In this document: positions 12,630 to 24,066 of the stretch, piece after piece
Layout: each line of letters begins with the position of its first letter
Numbering within the stretch: the first letter of the stretch is position 1
Source of the DNA: Gyromitra esculenta
Lineage: Eukaryota; Ascomycota; Pezizomycetes; Pezizales; Discinaceae
Direction: 5' to 3'
Length of the DNA: 64,000 bases
NCBI GenBank assembly: GCA_038503075.1
Contig: JBCAML010000018.1
Location: 1,116,001-1,180,000 of the forward strand
Position numbers and translations under genes: made by a program
The notes under the pieces: generated by a model
The model's database searches: none
What the model saw: only the letters and a program-made list of their open reading frames with translations
What the model was told of the DNA's origin: nothing

Positions 12630-15064
12630 ATGATAAAGGTGGGTCGCTCGCTATCGCAGCTAGTTGATTCAAAACGCACTCGAGAAAGCAGTGGAAGTGG
12701 GAGAGGAGGCTCAGTGGTTAACCCTCAGAAATCGTTCTTTTCTTTTGAAAAACAGGGCATCCGCAAGTCACTCAAGGGCGATAAAACGGATTCATACCAA
12801 GGCCCTAAGCTCTCACACATCTCTATCACACCAAAGTCAGCCGTTACCATCGAACCTCCAAAAAAGGTGGGCTTTTCTACCCCCCTCCATCTCCATCTCC
12901 ATTCCTTTTTTTATTTATTTAATTGCTTTGGCTGTTCTCCTCTACTTCCTTGCATTCTCTGTCACGCGATGGTGAGGTCATTGTTCAGTGCGGTTAGGGC
13001 TGCCAGGAGTCAAAACAGTCTCATATGCCTCTCGATCGGGCCCGGGCCGTTTGTGCTCGGGGTAGCGAGAGCTTAATGCTGTTGCGTAATGAATCGGGAT
13101 TTCACGAATTTAATTCATGCGAATCTCTTCATATGCGCAGCATCCTAGTCGTGGTGTCAAAGACCCGAAATTCTAGACTCCTTGACGGCCCTGACCCCTG
13201 AAGATAACCAAATGAACCGGAGGCGGGGGGTGGAATAGTTTAGGCCCGGTAATCAGGAACGGCACACTAACGTCGCGTCTCTGAAGGTCATTCGATCACT
13301 TTACGACTACAACGCTTCAAGCGATCAGGAACTAAGCTTTCAAAAAGGCGACTTCTTCCACGTGGTCGGAAGAGAATACGATACCGAGTGGTACGAAGCT
13401 TGCAACCCAGCTACACACGCTAGAGGCCTTGTCCCCGTCAACTTCTTTCAAGTCCTCGGGAAGAACGAGCGTGACAGTGCAGATTCGAACGCGTCAGGTG
13501 CGAGCGAAATCTTCAAGAGAGCGACTGACGCAGACTCTGGATATTCCGACAGAGGAATGGGTCCCCAAGATCGTGTAACATCGGGTACTGGAACTGAAGT
13601 TAAGAGAATGACTACAAGCGGCAAGGGTGGTTCCCCGCTCTACGGAGTTGTCATGTATGACTTTGCAGCGGAAAGAGCCGATGAGCTGGAGGCGAAGGCT
13701 GGGGAAGCTATCATCGTCATCGCCCAGTCGGATAAAGATTGGTTTGTCGCGAAGCCTATTGGCCGTCTCGGAGGACCAGGCTTGATTCCGGTGGATTTCA
13801 TCGAAATTAGAGATATGGTGACTGGGCAAGCCGTCGAGGACGCTCAAGCAGCTATTGCGCGCGCTGGTGTCCCGAAGGTTGAGGAATGGAAAAGGATGGC
13901 TGCGGAGTACAAGAACAGCAGTATTTCGTTGGGCCAATTTGACTTTGATGATCCATCGCAGAAAATGCAACATATGTCGCTGAATGATGCTAGTGGCGCA
14001 TATGCAAATGGCATCCAGAGTAACAGAAATGTATGCTCGCTCAAGGTTGCTTGATAAAGGTCGAATCACTAACGGGTTTTCAGACTCTTCAAGGATATGC
14101 CAACAATAATGGTCAAGAGCAATACCGTCATTCGAGGTCACCGTCATCTCAGGGGCAGTTGATGGCGCCTGCGTCTGCTTCCGTCGATAGCTACTCGTTT
14201 GAGAACGGACGATACTGGTACGTGTTGAACGCGGTCATGGAGGATGGAAGGCACTGGAGTCTCTGCAGATTTTATGAGGATTTCTACGATTTTCAGATTG
14301 CTCTGCTGGACGAATTCAAAGATGAGGCGGGACATACTGGGCAGCAACGAATCTTGCCCTATATGCCTGGCCCGGTGACGTATGTGACGGACACTATCTC
14401 GGCAGCACGACGACAAAGTTTGGATGACTACATTAAAAAGCTTCTTAGCATGGCGCCATACATTTCTAAATCTCGCCTGGTTAAGCAATTGTTTGCGCCT
14501 AGGCCCGGTGACGTGGACACGACTCAATATCGTGCATCTCAGCAATCGTTCAATGACAACAGACAATCCACAGGATCTCAGCAGTCTAGCGATTCGTCCA
14601 GGGAGCCATCTCGACAGTCATCGCAAGCGAATCTAAACGGAATCGGCGGAAATGGATATCCTGGACTTTCAGCTCCTCCTCCACGCACTTCGATCGGGAG
14701 ACTAAATGGTATCTCTCAAGCCCAACAAGTACACATCCGTAGTGCGTCCGATCTCCAGCCTCCACGGATGCTTCGACAAGATAGCTCCATGAGCGCACAG
14801 ACACAAGGATCAAACTCTTCACAGCCTAGCTCTTTCATGAAGATTAAGATCACATACCGAGACGATCTGATCGCTATCCGCCTGCCAAAGGATGTCTCAT
14901 TCATGCAGCTTCAGGATAAGCTCCAGGAACGCCTGGGAACACAGTTGTCGGAAATACAATATAAAGATGAACCGACTGGACAGTTTAGAAGTTTGCTTAA
15001 TGATCAGGACCTGAGCGTGGCCCAGAGTCGAAATAACAAATTATGGTTGTATGCGTTTAGTTAG
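12630..15064 (+). CDS. BEM1: Bem1-type polarity scaffold (SH3-SH3-PX-PB1)
   Basis: Scaffold that links Cdc42, its GEF Cdc24 and PAK kinase at sites of polarised growth; also tied to NADPH oxidase regulation in filamentous fungi. Preferred exons: 12630-12638, 12756-12866, 13287-14030 and 14084-15064; 614 aa. The tiny first exon gives MIK, joined to GIRKSLKGDK. A conserved lead-in, EPPKKVIRSLYDY, opens SH3-1 (about 38-100). SH3-2 lies around 157-215 (PLYGVVMYDFAAERADELE). PX is about 320-430 (YSFENGRYWYVL; LPYMPGPVTYVTD). Then follows a Ser/Gln-rich linker, and a C-terminal PB1 domain (about 538-614), which in the family binds Cdc24. Domain order and length match the family. Introns 2 and 3 have ACTAAC branch points. 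Intron 1 (117 nt) is in frame and stop-free, so its retention would also give a full-length protein. Confidence 0.95.
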
Positions 15065-17803
15065 ACGACTTTCACTCAAAACTCCTTTTATTTCATTGTC
15101 GTCTTAAGTTGGAGTTATTTCATTTCACTTCCTTTCCTTTTCACTTCGATGTAGCCTGTTATTTTTATCAATTCTACCTGAACCTCACATCTTGCTTTGG
15201 TTTTTTTTTTGTAGGGGTTTTTTCTTTCCGTTTATATTTTATGGGAGGGGTTCTGAGCACTTACGTTACGAGAAAACGAATTGGGGGGTTTCGGTTTCCT
15301 TTTTTATTTTCTTTTGGCTTATAACGTATGATATGGGGTCCTGTCTCTTTTGTGATACGTTACGGATGTGTAAAGAATCTTTGGTGTAGTGGGAAGGACG
15401 GGTTTGTTTGGTGGGAACATGGGGGATAAAAGAGGGTTTCCACATGTAAGTTTGTTGGGGTCACGTTTGTGGATGATGCTGGGGTAGTCGGTGTCCGGGG
15501 GGAGAAAAGCTGGCGACATAGCGTATCGTTCAGGCTTCTGGCCTCGGGGGGGGGGCATATCTTAAGATGTATCACTGGTTCGTCACCTATTCCCTATGTT
15601 TTCTTATGTATCTCTTAACTTTTACCCACCATAATTTTGAATTTTCCACATCTTTTAGAGATGTGGTTAAGAAAATGGTATAGTGAGGTTGTTTGGAGAC
15701 GGGGTGGGGGTGGGTAGGCTAGTTTTTTGTCCCGGTTTGGTATTTTATTCTATTCTTGCTCTTATTTTACTATCTTATTCTTTGGACCTTCGTGCGTAGT
15801 TGGAGCATTATTCTGGTCCGTATCTTCTTCTCTTTTTCTTCTCTCTTTTTTTTTTTTTGGCATCGAGGAGTTTTTTTTATTTATCTTTAGGTTTTGAGGC
15901 AGGCCGTTCTTGTAAATCCCTTTTTTTTGTTTTGTTTCTCTTTCTTTCTATGTAGCTTTATATAGTCCATTCGATATTGAAATACTTTATTTTTGACCAA
16001 AGCTGTTGAAGTAGCATGCGGCTGCGATTGGTTAGCCCTTTTTGCGACTATATGTAAATTACTGTTACGGTTAAGGACAGTATATATAGGTGTCGTTCTA
16101 ACAAAAGGCTACTTATATATAGTACATACCCCACCTATCAAACCGCCGCGCCACAACTAATTAACTCAAGCCATTCCCTGACATATATATAGAACACGGC
16201 CTAAAAAGGTTAATAAAATGTTTAATAGGGAAATACGATTCTAAGGGAGCATTCGACATATACTCATTTTTGGTTGCTACTCGTTGTGCTTGATTGGCGC
16301 TCTGTCTCTCCTCACCGTCTTTTTGTAAGTAACTTTTTTACTGGAATGACACCTATACACGTATGTAAGCAGTTTAATATACTATAAATACAGTTTATAT
16401 GGTTATGCTTATCGTCTTGGGAAAATAGTCTTCAGTTTATCATGGAAAAGTAGGACCTGCCAACTGACATCGATACATGTAAGCAAGCTCTACTTAGTTG
16501 GGGTTGGCGATGTATCTCTCCTTTAGTTAGCCAATTTGTTTAATCCAAGAATTTTTTCGTATGCCGAGGGTCTGGCGCAAATCGAGAGGTCTATGAGGGA
16601 TATATAATAACCTCTGTAGGCGAGGACAATTTAAGTATCGTGATGAGCTCTCTTAATAGTAATTTTTGGCCGCAGAATTGTAAATTCACAAACTCTCACT
16701 CGGAAGAGTACAAGCTCCCGGTTGAAGGGAACACGGTTGGCTTTGGTCATGCTTGTATAAGTTTCGGTCTACGGAATACCTAATAAGTCTTCAGAAAAAA
16801 CAAACAAAAGCAACTAGGGTGGAATCTGACAAAATTTCCCCTCACTAGAATCAAACGGGTGGGGCGACATAGTGGAATAGAGGGACCATACCCTAAAGAG
16901 CTTTCCTGCAGGTAGATATTTATGGGTTTCCCTTCTTGGATCCCGCGTCGAGTTAGCTTGCACTAGAGTACATCCGTACTTATCTCGGTATTACTTATTA
17001 TCGTTATTGAAACGTATGAGGCCTTTTTGAACTCGTTCGTATGTCCACTATATGTCTAGAGAGATGGGGACGGGTAAACGACCAGATATCTCCTATCTTT
17101 CTCCGTTGAATTATTTCTAGAAACTGATTGGTTTCTTTGAGTGGTTCGCCTGGAAGCTGGTACCGCGGTACGTGAAAAGTGATTATATATGTGGGCCGTA
17201 AACCTACGTAAAAGGCATGAGATATATAAGGAACTATGCCATAGAAAACGAATTGATATTATTTCATGTAGCTCCTTTTGCTTTGCCGATTCTTAAAATT
17301 TCGGCTGGCTACTCTGCAAGGACCAATTTTTTGATGGGGAAGCACTGCTGCATGTAAACATCCGCGGTAAATTCAGCTCTCCATTTTCTGTCAGCTATCT
17401 TCCACTCGTCTCTTGGGTGCTCAACCTAAATGACATCAGTTAGCTTGGGTGACAAAACTCTAGTATACAGCATGAGATGAAATATAGTGGGTTGTAGAGG
17501 AATCCCACAAGACCTGGGTAGGAACCTGCAAGCATTAGAATCATGATGAATATGGTAGCTGCTTACTTTGATTGTGAGTGTGATCGATACCGTGGACTAA
17601 CTCTCTGCGCATTAAACAGCCCTTTGTTACCCTAACTAAAGGAAGGGAAGGGTTTGCTCACACTCCCAGCATTCATGCTGCCCTCAAATTCAAACCACAA
17701 TCTCCAGGAATGCCTACTCCCCCCACCGCACAATTATCTATCCCTCTAAAAGTTCTCCGTCCATATCAGACGCGAGCGAGCAAAATTAGGCCCCTAGCAG
17801 AAT
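15065..17803. other. Gene-free AT-rich region
   Basis: T-rich 3' flank of BEM1 followed by AT-rich DNA with many TATATA runs and one TACATGTA at 16474-16481. Stop codons are dense in all frames and no exon chain is visible. Confidence 0.6.
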
Positions 17804-18238
17804 ATGGACGAGATATGCCCTTCTCCACTTAAACTCACAGTCCATCCGTCGAAGATTATCAACTCCTACCATGCTATTTGCGAATCGATCGCCAACGGTG
17901 AAGCCAGTAGATTCGAAGACGACACCCATGGAGTCCCTGCAAAGCTACCCGCGATCGAGGAGGCGACTATGTTTGTTCTCGAGGAGGTCAAAAGGGAAAC
18001 ATCGGATCAAAAAATGTTAGAGAAAAGGGTAGATAAGCCTGAAGGATGGCCTGAGCTGTATGCTGGGTATGCTTCTTTATTATGTGGGTATGTTTAACAA
18101 GAGTGTTATCGATACTAATCGTCCGATCGTAGTTGGCCAAGCAAGGCTCCCTTAGGTGATCAAAAGGAAGGCGTGAACCCGATAATGGATTGGGTTCTTA
18201 TTTCAGTCAAAAAGCCCAAAAGATTATTAGGGGGGTAG
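17804..18238 (+). CDS. Hypothetical small protein, two exons
   Basis: Not recognised. Proposed exons 17804-18087 and 18133-18238 encode 129 aa. The 45-nt intron is a textbook fungal one: donor GTATGT, branch ATACTAATC about 15 nt before the acceptor, and TAG end; splicing keeps the frame (CG|WPSKAP). The protein starts MDEICPSPLKLTVHP, is mixed in charge, and has no membrane segment or signal peptide. It ends ...SVKKPKRLLGG. The intron quality is the main argument that this is a real gene in an otherwise empty region; a further downstream exon is possible, since another open stretch (18190-18381) overlaps in a different frame. Confidence 0.42.
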
Positions 18239-20549
18239 CCCAAAATGATTATTTATGTTTAGTTAGCAGCGGAAAAAACTTTGTTAAATGTCAATATATC
18301 AACGTCTTCGGTCCCTATATGAAGATGGACGAGGTCAACACGAAGGCAGCGCTCGAGTGGGACAGCACGTACAGGGCTTGATGTCGTCATTCTCCAAGAT
18401 ATACGGTCACTACCTCAGTGGTGTATGACACAGGCCGGTATTTTAAAGGTAGAGTAGCTTGGGGTGAGGGGGATTTTGAAGAGTTCGCGGTGATCAAGAG
18501 AGGTTTTTAGGATCGACTTGGTGACTATTGCCCTGGTGAATAATCGCGTTGGCTTCAAAGCTTAAGTAAATGAACTGTGCAAGCCTTGTCTAGAGCCCTA
18601 ACTTAATAAAGTATAGTAAATTTAAGTAGAAGGGCTATCTTTTTCCCTTGAACATCACCTGGTTTGTAGGTGTTGCAACTAAGTGGGTGTATCGGAAAAT
18701 ATTTAATTTCGGCCTTCCCCTGAATTCTAGCCAAACTCTCTGCTTTCTTTGCTATCAAACCAAGTGAGTAAAAGAACCAATAACTTTTCTATGTCCTAAA
18801 AAGGTTATATGAATTATTGGTAATTTCTTGGTTGATATTGTTTCTCAATGGAAGTTTTATGAACAGTATGAGCATGAGAATTGAGGATTGGTAAATATTT
18901 GGTGATCTTGGGGTGGAATTAAAGTTAAGTAGCTAGAGGATAGGGAAGCCTCAGAAGCATACTTACACTTTCAAACTGGGTTGATTGATTGCTGAGGTTT
19001 CACAGCGAGCGAGGAGGAAGGCCTGGCTGGAACGTACATGGCGAAATAATTGGGGGATGGGAAAGGCTATTAAAGGGATTGTTTGATCGGAAGGGTTTAC
19101 TAATTGTGGGCGGGAATTCGACAACTGCGCACGAAAGATGACGTTCGAATAGCACGGAGAATGACACGATCCTAATAATCAGGTATTTATTTTTGTAGAA
19201 CCCATCTGACACTAAAACTACAAACAGAAATAGAAACGGAGCCATCCAAAACCAACACCCTCATCACCACGGAACCCTCCATCCTAAACGTTAGTAGTAT
19301 CCTTGAAATTTAAGTCGCAAGGAGAGAGATAACATACCAAAAAAGAAAAGAAGGGTGGTAGGGTGTCTCCTCATCAGAGTAATCGGAATCGAATTGTACC
19401 CATCTCGTGAGAGATGGGCACGCCGCGTATTGCACTTAAGTGGCTTCACCCACTATCTTTGCATTGGCTCCCACAGGAAACCCGCAACAATTACATCCCC
19501 GAAGGAATATAATCCCACGGGCCCCTTGTTTTCTGATGCCGCCGCAGGAATGAAGATCACCCCAGGCCCTCACGGGCCGCCGTACAGACAAGAATCCGAA
19601 GAAATTTGCTGTCCGGTACATTTGTGAAAAGAGATTACTCCGAATTTCTCATTTGCATTTGATGACGATGACAACAAGAACTGATTCACTCCGAAGAGAT
19701 CACCAATTCTCTGTCTTTGTCTGACTAAGACAGCAAGTAAAGTACCCCTCCGAGAAGGAAACAATACCTACCGCTGGTCCGTTTGTGAGCAAAGAAACGC
19801 AGCCTTGACGAGGAAACACCCTACGGTTGGAGAAAGTTGGGCGTGGGGTTTGGTGGGTTTATATACTGGCGCGCGCCAAGACACTTTTCGCCGATGCCTA
19901 GTCATACTTGGCATGGTGTTACCCTGCCTCTTATTAGGGCGCCTGTCTGGCCATACAACTCCAACCGTAAATTTAGGAGATGGGATTCTAGATTCCCAAG
20001 GCGAAATTTATGAAACTTCAAAGCTGTTACCAGAATGGTTTAATTCTACCCGGATTAAGCACGCATTCAGTATCCGGATCTGTCGTTGTGGCTAAATCTG
20101 GATGGCATTGAGACTAATCGACATCCTATTTTCCTCTTTTATTTATATTTGATTGATACCTTGCCACATCACACTTCTGGGTGACAGGTTGAAGACCGGC
20201 CCTCTTGGCCACAAAGTTTGCCATACGCATCTGGAATCATAGGTGGCTTATTTGTCATCTTTTTTGTTGTTGGCGCTACCCAGGATTAGATGTAGATGTG
20301 GGAAGCAAGGGAGAAATACCGAAAACTAAATATCGAGTGATAGTGCATGATGAAAGTGCTGCAAAATAGGCATAAAATCATTTCATCTTTAAGTATAAAA
20401 TCCAAGAGTATCCGTATCCAGTCTCAAAACCCCAACGCCAAAATTACACAATCATTAATGGACATCAGTTACGTTTAAGCGCCCCCACAACCTTCGATAA
20501 CCCCAACCCCCTTTGAATCCCAAGAACACATGAAAGAGATCTTCCCTCT
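18239..20549. other. Gene-free region
   Basis: Only short unconvincing ORFs (about 60-100 codons) on both strands, with no domain and no supported introns. Nothing else recognisable. Confidence 0.55.
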
Positions 20550-21155
20550 CTATTTCTTGACCTTCCACCACTGCGTTTGGACCCTCACATCACCCTCCTT
20601 CCTCTTCATGCTTCCCACAAACAAACCTCTCGTCCCAACCCCCTCATGATACTCCCCTTCACCGCTCACCTCCTTCTCCTTCGCATCTTTGCTCGACTTA
20701 ACCTCGCAGAGCTTCCGTAGATGCTTTTTCGAAGCAGCGTTCGCAGACGATTTAGTGGTGTGAACAGAGATCACTTTATCGTTACACTCGAAGGTGGAGG
20801 CCGACGAAGGTTCTGGGTCCGATTCGGTGCTTGATTGCGAGACGATATAGACAACCTTAAGAGCTGCAGATGACTTGCTACGAGATTCGGGAGATTCGGG
20901 GGCGTAGTCTGAACTGTACGGTATTGCTCTCTATCAGCTTTGTTTGTGGGTTAAAAAAATATATACTGTAGGTGACACAAACAACTCATCCTCGTCCCCG
21001 TCCTGTTCCTGCAAGTATTTCAAATACTGGTCATCGTCATCGTCTATCACCTGTGCGTGTTGAGAGGACGACGATGAAGAGGATGGGGTTGTGGTCCTGC
21101 TAGAAAACCGACGCTTGATGGGAGTCGTGGGGGAGAGATAACGGCGCTTAAACAT
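20550..21155 (-). CDS. Hypothetical acidic/Ser-rich protein, two exons
   Basis: Not recognised. Exons 21155-20967 and 20930-20550 give 189 aa, multiple of three. It begins MFKRRYLSPTTPIKRRFSS (basic, SP-rich), then a run of Ser, then an acidic patch (DDDDDQYLKYLQ), and ends with a Lys-rich tail (TQWWKVKK). The inferred intron is only 36 nt (GTATAT..CTGATAG); this acceptor was chosen because the next one (GTACAG) breaks the frame, while this one gives SPTRAIPYSSDYAPESPE. The composition suggests a disordered nuclear protein, but this is inference from bias alone. Confidence 0.5.
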
Positions 21156-21568
21156 TGTCTTGGTTAGGCTTCTCTGGGTGACTTAGAAGTGAGGCTGAAA
21201 AGTTCTTGGAGGGCCTAAACGCGAAAATGAGGGTGGATTTGTTTGTTGGATTGCGGGGTATCACCAAAGCACCTGGGTGACGCGGCGGGAGGGTAACGAT
21301 AATACATGTGTTGCTGGTAATATACTCATAAAGTAGGTATATCGTATCATTACTATCGAGGTATCAAACATGAAGATTAACCCGTAATAGTGCATCCCAG
21401 TGATAACAAGCTAAAAAATGAAACCTAGCATGTTATGTGATATCCATTAAATAGCAAACAAACTACCTTTAACCCGCGAACGCCCGTACTATCCCATATG
21501 TGCAAAAAACTATCCTCTTCAGAACAAACAACATAGTCTTGCAATAAATGACCGTGATATATCCTCTC
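21156..21568. other. Short intergenic spacer
   Basis: Promoter side of the small acidic gene and 3' side of the next minus-strand gene. No coding sequence or clear motif was seen. Confidence 0.6.
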
Positions 21569-23508
21569 TTAGAGCCACAACCCTCCCTCTTTCAGCATTC
21601 GTCCAATCCCCCCCTTCAACAATTCCCTTTTCTCTTCTGTCCTTCTTAATTTCACTACCCTCACCTCCGCTGCCTTCTCTATATCCCCTTTCATCACCTC
21701 TACAGCTTTTCGCCTCTTTGCCGTTATATTCCCAAGGGTTTCTTCTAGCTCCCGTTTCTTAGTAAAGATGTACTCTCCTGCTAAAGCGTGCTGCTTGTCG
21801 TCGAGTTTATTGAAAAATTTCTCGGGCATGCGAGAATCATGGGGGTAGTACGATTTCGCGAGCTCTTCGAGTTCGCTGGGGAGTTGAGAGGGGGGGATGG
21901 TAGTGTGTTGTTTGGAACGGAGAGTCGAGAGTGTGGCAATAAGTGAGGCGTAGGTTGGGAGAGCAGAAAGCTCGGAGTCGGAGAGAAGGGAGACTAGGTC
22001 GATGTTATTGCTAGCGGAAGATGACCGACGATGCTGGTGGAAATTAGGCTAAAAAAAAAACTTATACTGGGAATAGAGGGTAGCGTACCTGTACCTCACT
22101 ATTATTCTTCCCCGGGATAGTGGTTACTTCATTGCTAGTAGGGGTGTGCCCTCGTCCAGCGGCTTGAACTGCAAGTTCAGCCATCGCCCTAGAACCTGGG
22201 TCCTGAGCTCCCGTGATAATATCCCCCCGAGATCTGGTGTTTCTCAAAGCAAGTGGCAGTATGTTCTGCCTTGGGGCGCGGTATCCTAGTAGCTTAGGGT
22301 AAGCAAAACTATCCTAATCACTTGAGTTTAGGTATATTAAGAATTTGAACAAGCATACCAAGCCTTTGAGCACCGTCATCATGATTCTGATTATGCACCT
22401 TGTCTTTTCCCTTGTCGTTAGCGTGAAGGCGAGGTTCCTCTCTAGACTTTGGAGGAGCGTCGAGTGAATTGTTGCTTCCGTGGCCTCCTAGCCAGCCTCG
22501 GCTTGAGATGGTCGGACTCCCTTCGCTCCAGAGTCCTGGTTCATCTTTCTGGTCGTCATCGTAATCTGAACCTTCGTTGCCATCATTATAGTCGGCGTCG
22601 TAGTACTCTAACTCGTCGTCTTCTTGCTGTTGTATAGGTTCTTCTTCCTCGCCATAGTCTGCTTCGTTTTGTATTTTTGTGTCATAGTCATTAGAGTGTC
22701 CTGTTTCTCCCTGCCCCCCCTGCCCCCCATCCTCTTCCTGCCATCCAACAATCTCCAATCTAAGTTCCGTATTAGTGACTTTCTCCATCCCCGACCTGCC
22801 CGTACTATCAGACCTCGCATGGTACGCTTCTGGTTTAATTTCCACAATTTCACTATCAACGCTTCTTTCCCGACTCATCTTCCCCCAGGGCACAGGCGAA
22901 TCTAGAATTGTCTGCCCCTGCGCTGGCAAGGGTAGCTTCATATTATCAAGCACCTTATTCGGAATCATGACCGTAGTTTCGCTAAACGAGGGTGTATCTT
23001 CCTCTTCGAAAATATCATCTTCGTTATCGAAAATTTCCTGGAAATCGGGGATCCTCATCGTTGTGCTCTGTTGTTTTCCTGGACTTCCGCCATTTTTCAC
23101 TGGCGTAAAATGGACCTCTCGTGATCGTTGTCGCGGGGTGGATGCACGGGAGTGGACTGACATGCTATCTTCTTCTTCTCCATAGTCTTCGTCTTCGTCA
23201 ACTTCTTGCTTTTCGAAAGGCTCGTCGTCGTATTGCTGTTGTTGTTCGTACTGAACCCCCACGCCTCCACCGTCATCTGGTTCGTCGGAGGAGCCAAAGT
23301 CACGTAGCTCTCCCGGTCGGGAAACTAGGCTGCCGCGAGATTGAAATGGTGCGGGTCGATTGTGACGTGAGCCGATGAAACCCACGAGATTGGAGGGACT
23401 GTTGCGACCACTGATAGACGAAGAGCGCAGAGAGAGTGCCTTGGACGCGTAGAAGGAGTTGGTAGAACTGGTGCGGCTCATTGTGAGTGGAGTATTGGAC
23501 GGCAGCAT
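21569..23508 (-). CDS. Acidic, largely disordered nuclear-type protein with C-terminal coiled coil
   Basis: Function not recognised. Exons 23508-22359, 22285-22089 and 22048-21569 give 608 aa, multiple of three; introns are 73 and 40 nt. The N-terminal 100 residues are Ser/Arg-rich (start MLPSNTPLTMSRTSS; the second Met at residue 10 may be the true start). Residues about 75-330 are dominated by Asp/Glu patches. The middle exon joins to give GYRAPRQNILPLALRN. The last about 90 residues form a charged helical segment (AGEYIFTKKRELEETLGN onward) rich in Lys, Arg and Glu, probably a coiled coil. This tail loosely resembles the Ecm11 C-terminal domain of fungal meiotic proteins, but that is a weak impression. 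It shares a 558-bp divergent upstream region with the FAH/hydrolase fusion gene. Confidence 0.75.
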
Positions 23509-24066
23509 TGGAAAGTGAGGTTGACGCGAGTATTAGCGAACGCGGACCTGGGGTGCTGAGTGGAGGAAACGATCCTGTCTGAGAAGTGCCGCACGTATAT
23601 TATGGCTCTCGAAAAATGGCAGCCCTCATGGGAATTATCGCCAGAATGCCAACTGAAACTTCATCGGACTTGGTCGAGCCAAATGCAAGATGACGTTCAG
23701 ATAGCCCTAACCCTCGCCCAACAACCCCAATTGTCATAAGGAATCACTCGCGCCTAGCAGGCGGAATATAATTTTCTCCTGAATGAGATCCAAGACAGCA
23801 TACTCTGTGAGAAATTTTTATCAGGTACCGAGCTTTTATCTGATTTAATTTTTCGACTATTTGCCCTGTCGCTGATAAACCCTAGTACCACCACCCCACC
23901 TTTAACCCCTCGTTCGTCTATCTGTTCATGGATGGCAAACTCGATCATGTCGCGTCCTCATCTGGAATTTGAACAAGACATTTTTTGGTAGATATGCACC
24001 CACTTATCTCGTACGGTATTAGGGCTTGCTAACATATATTTACGTAGAAATTAGACTATTCCAAAC
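23509..24066. promoter_or_regulatory. Divergent intergenic region (acidic protein / FAH-hydrolase fusion)
   Basis: 558 bp between two oppositely oriented start codons; it must hold both promoters. No clear TATA box or known operator could be assigned by eye. Confidence 0.5.

Noticed and set aside
13494..14147. 217-codon minus-strand ORF opposite BEM1
   Set aside because: Shadow of the BEM1 SH3-coding exon, which has clear domain homology on the other strand.
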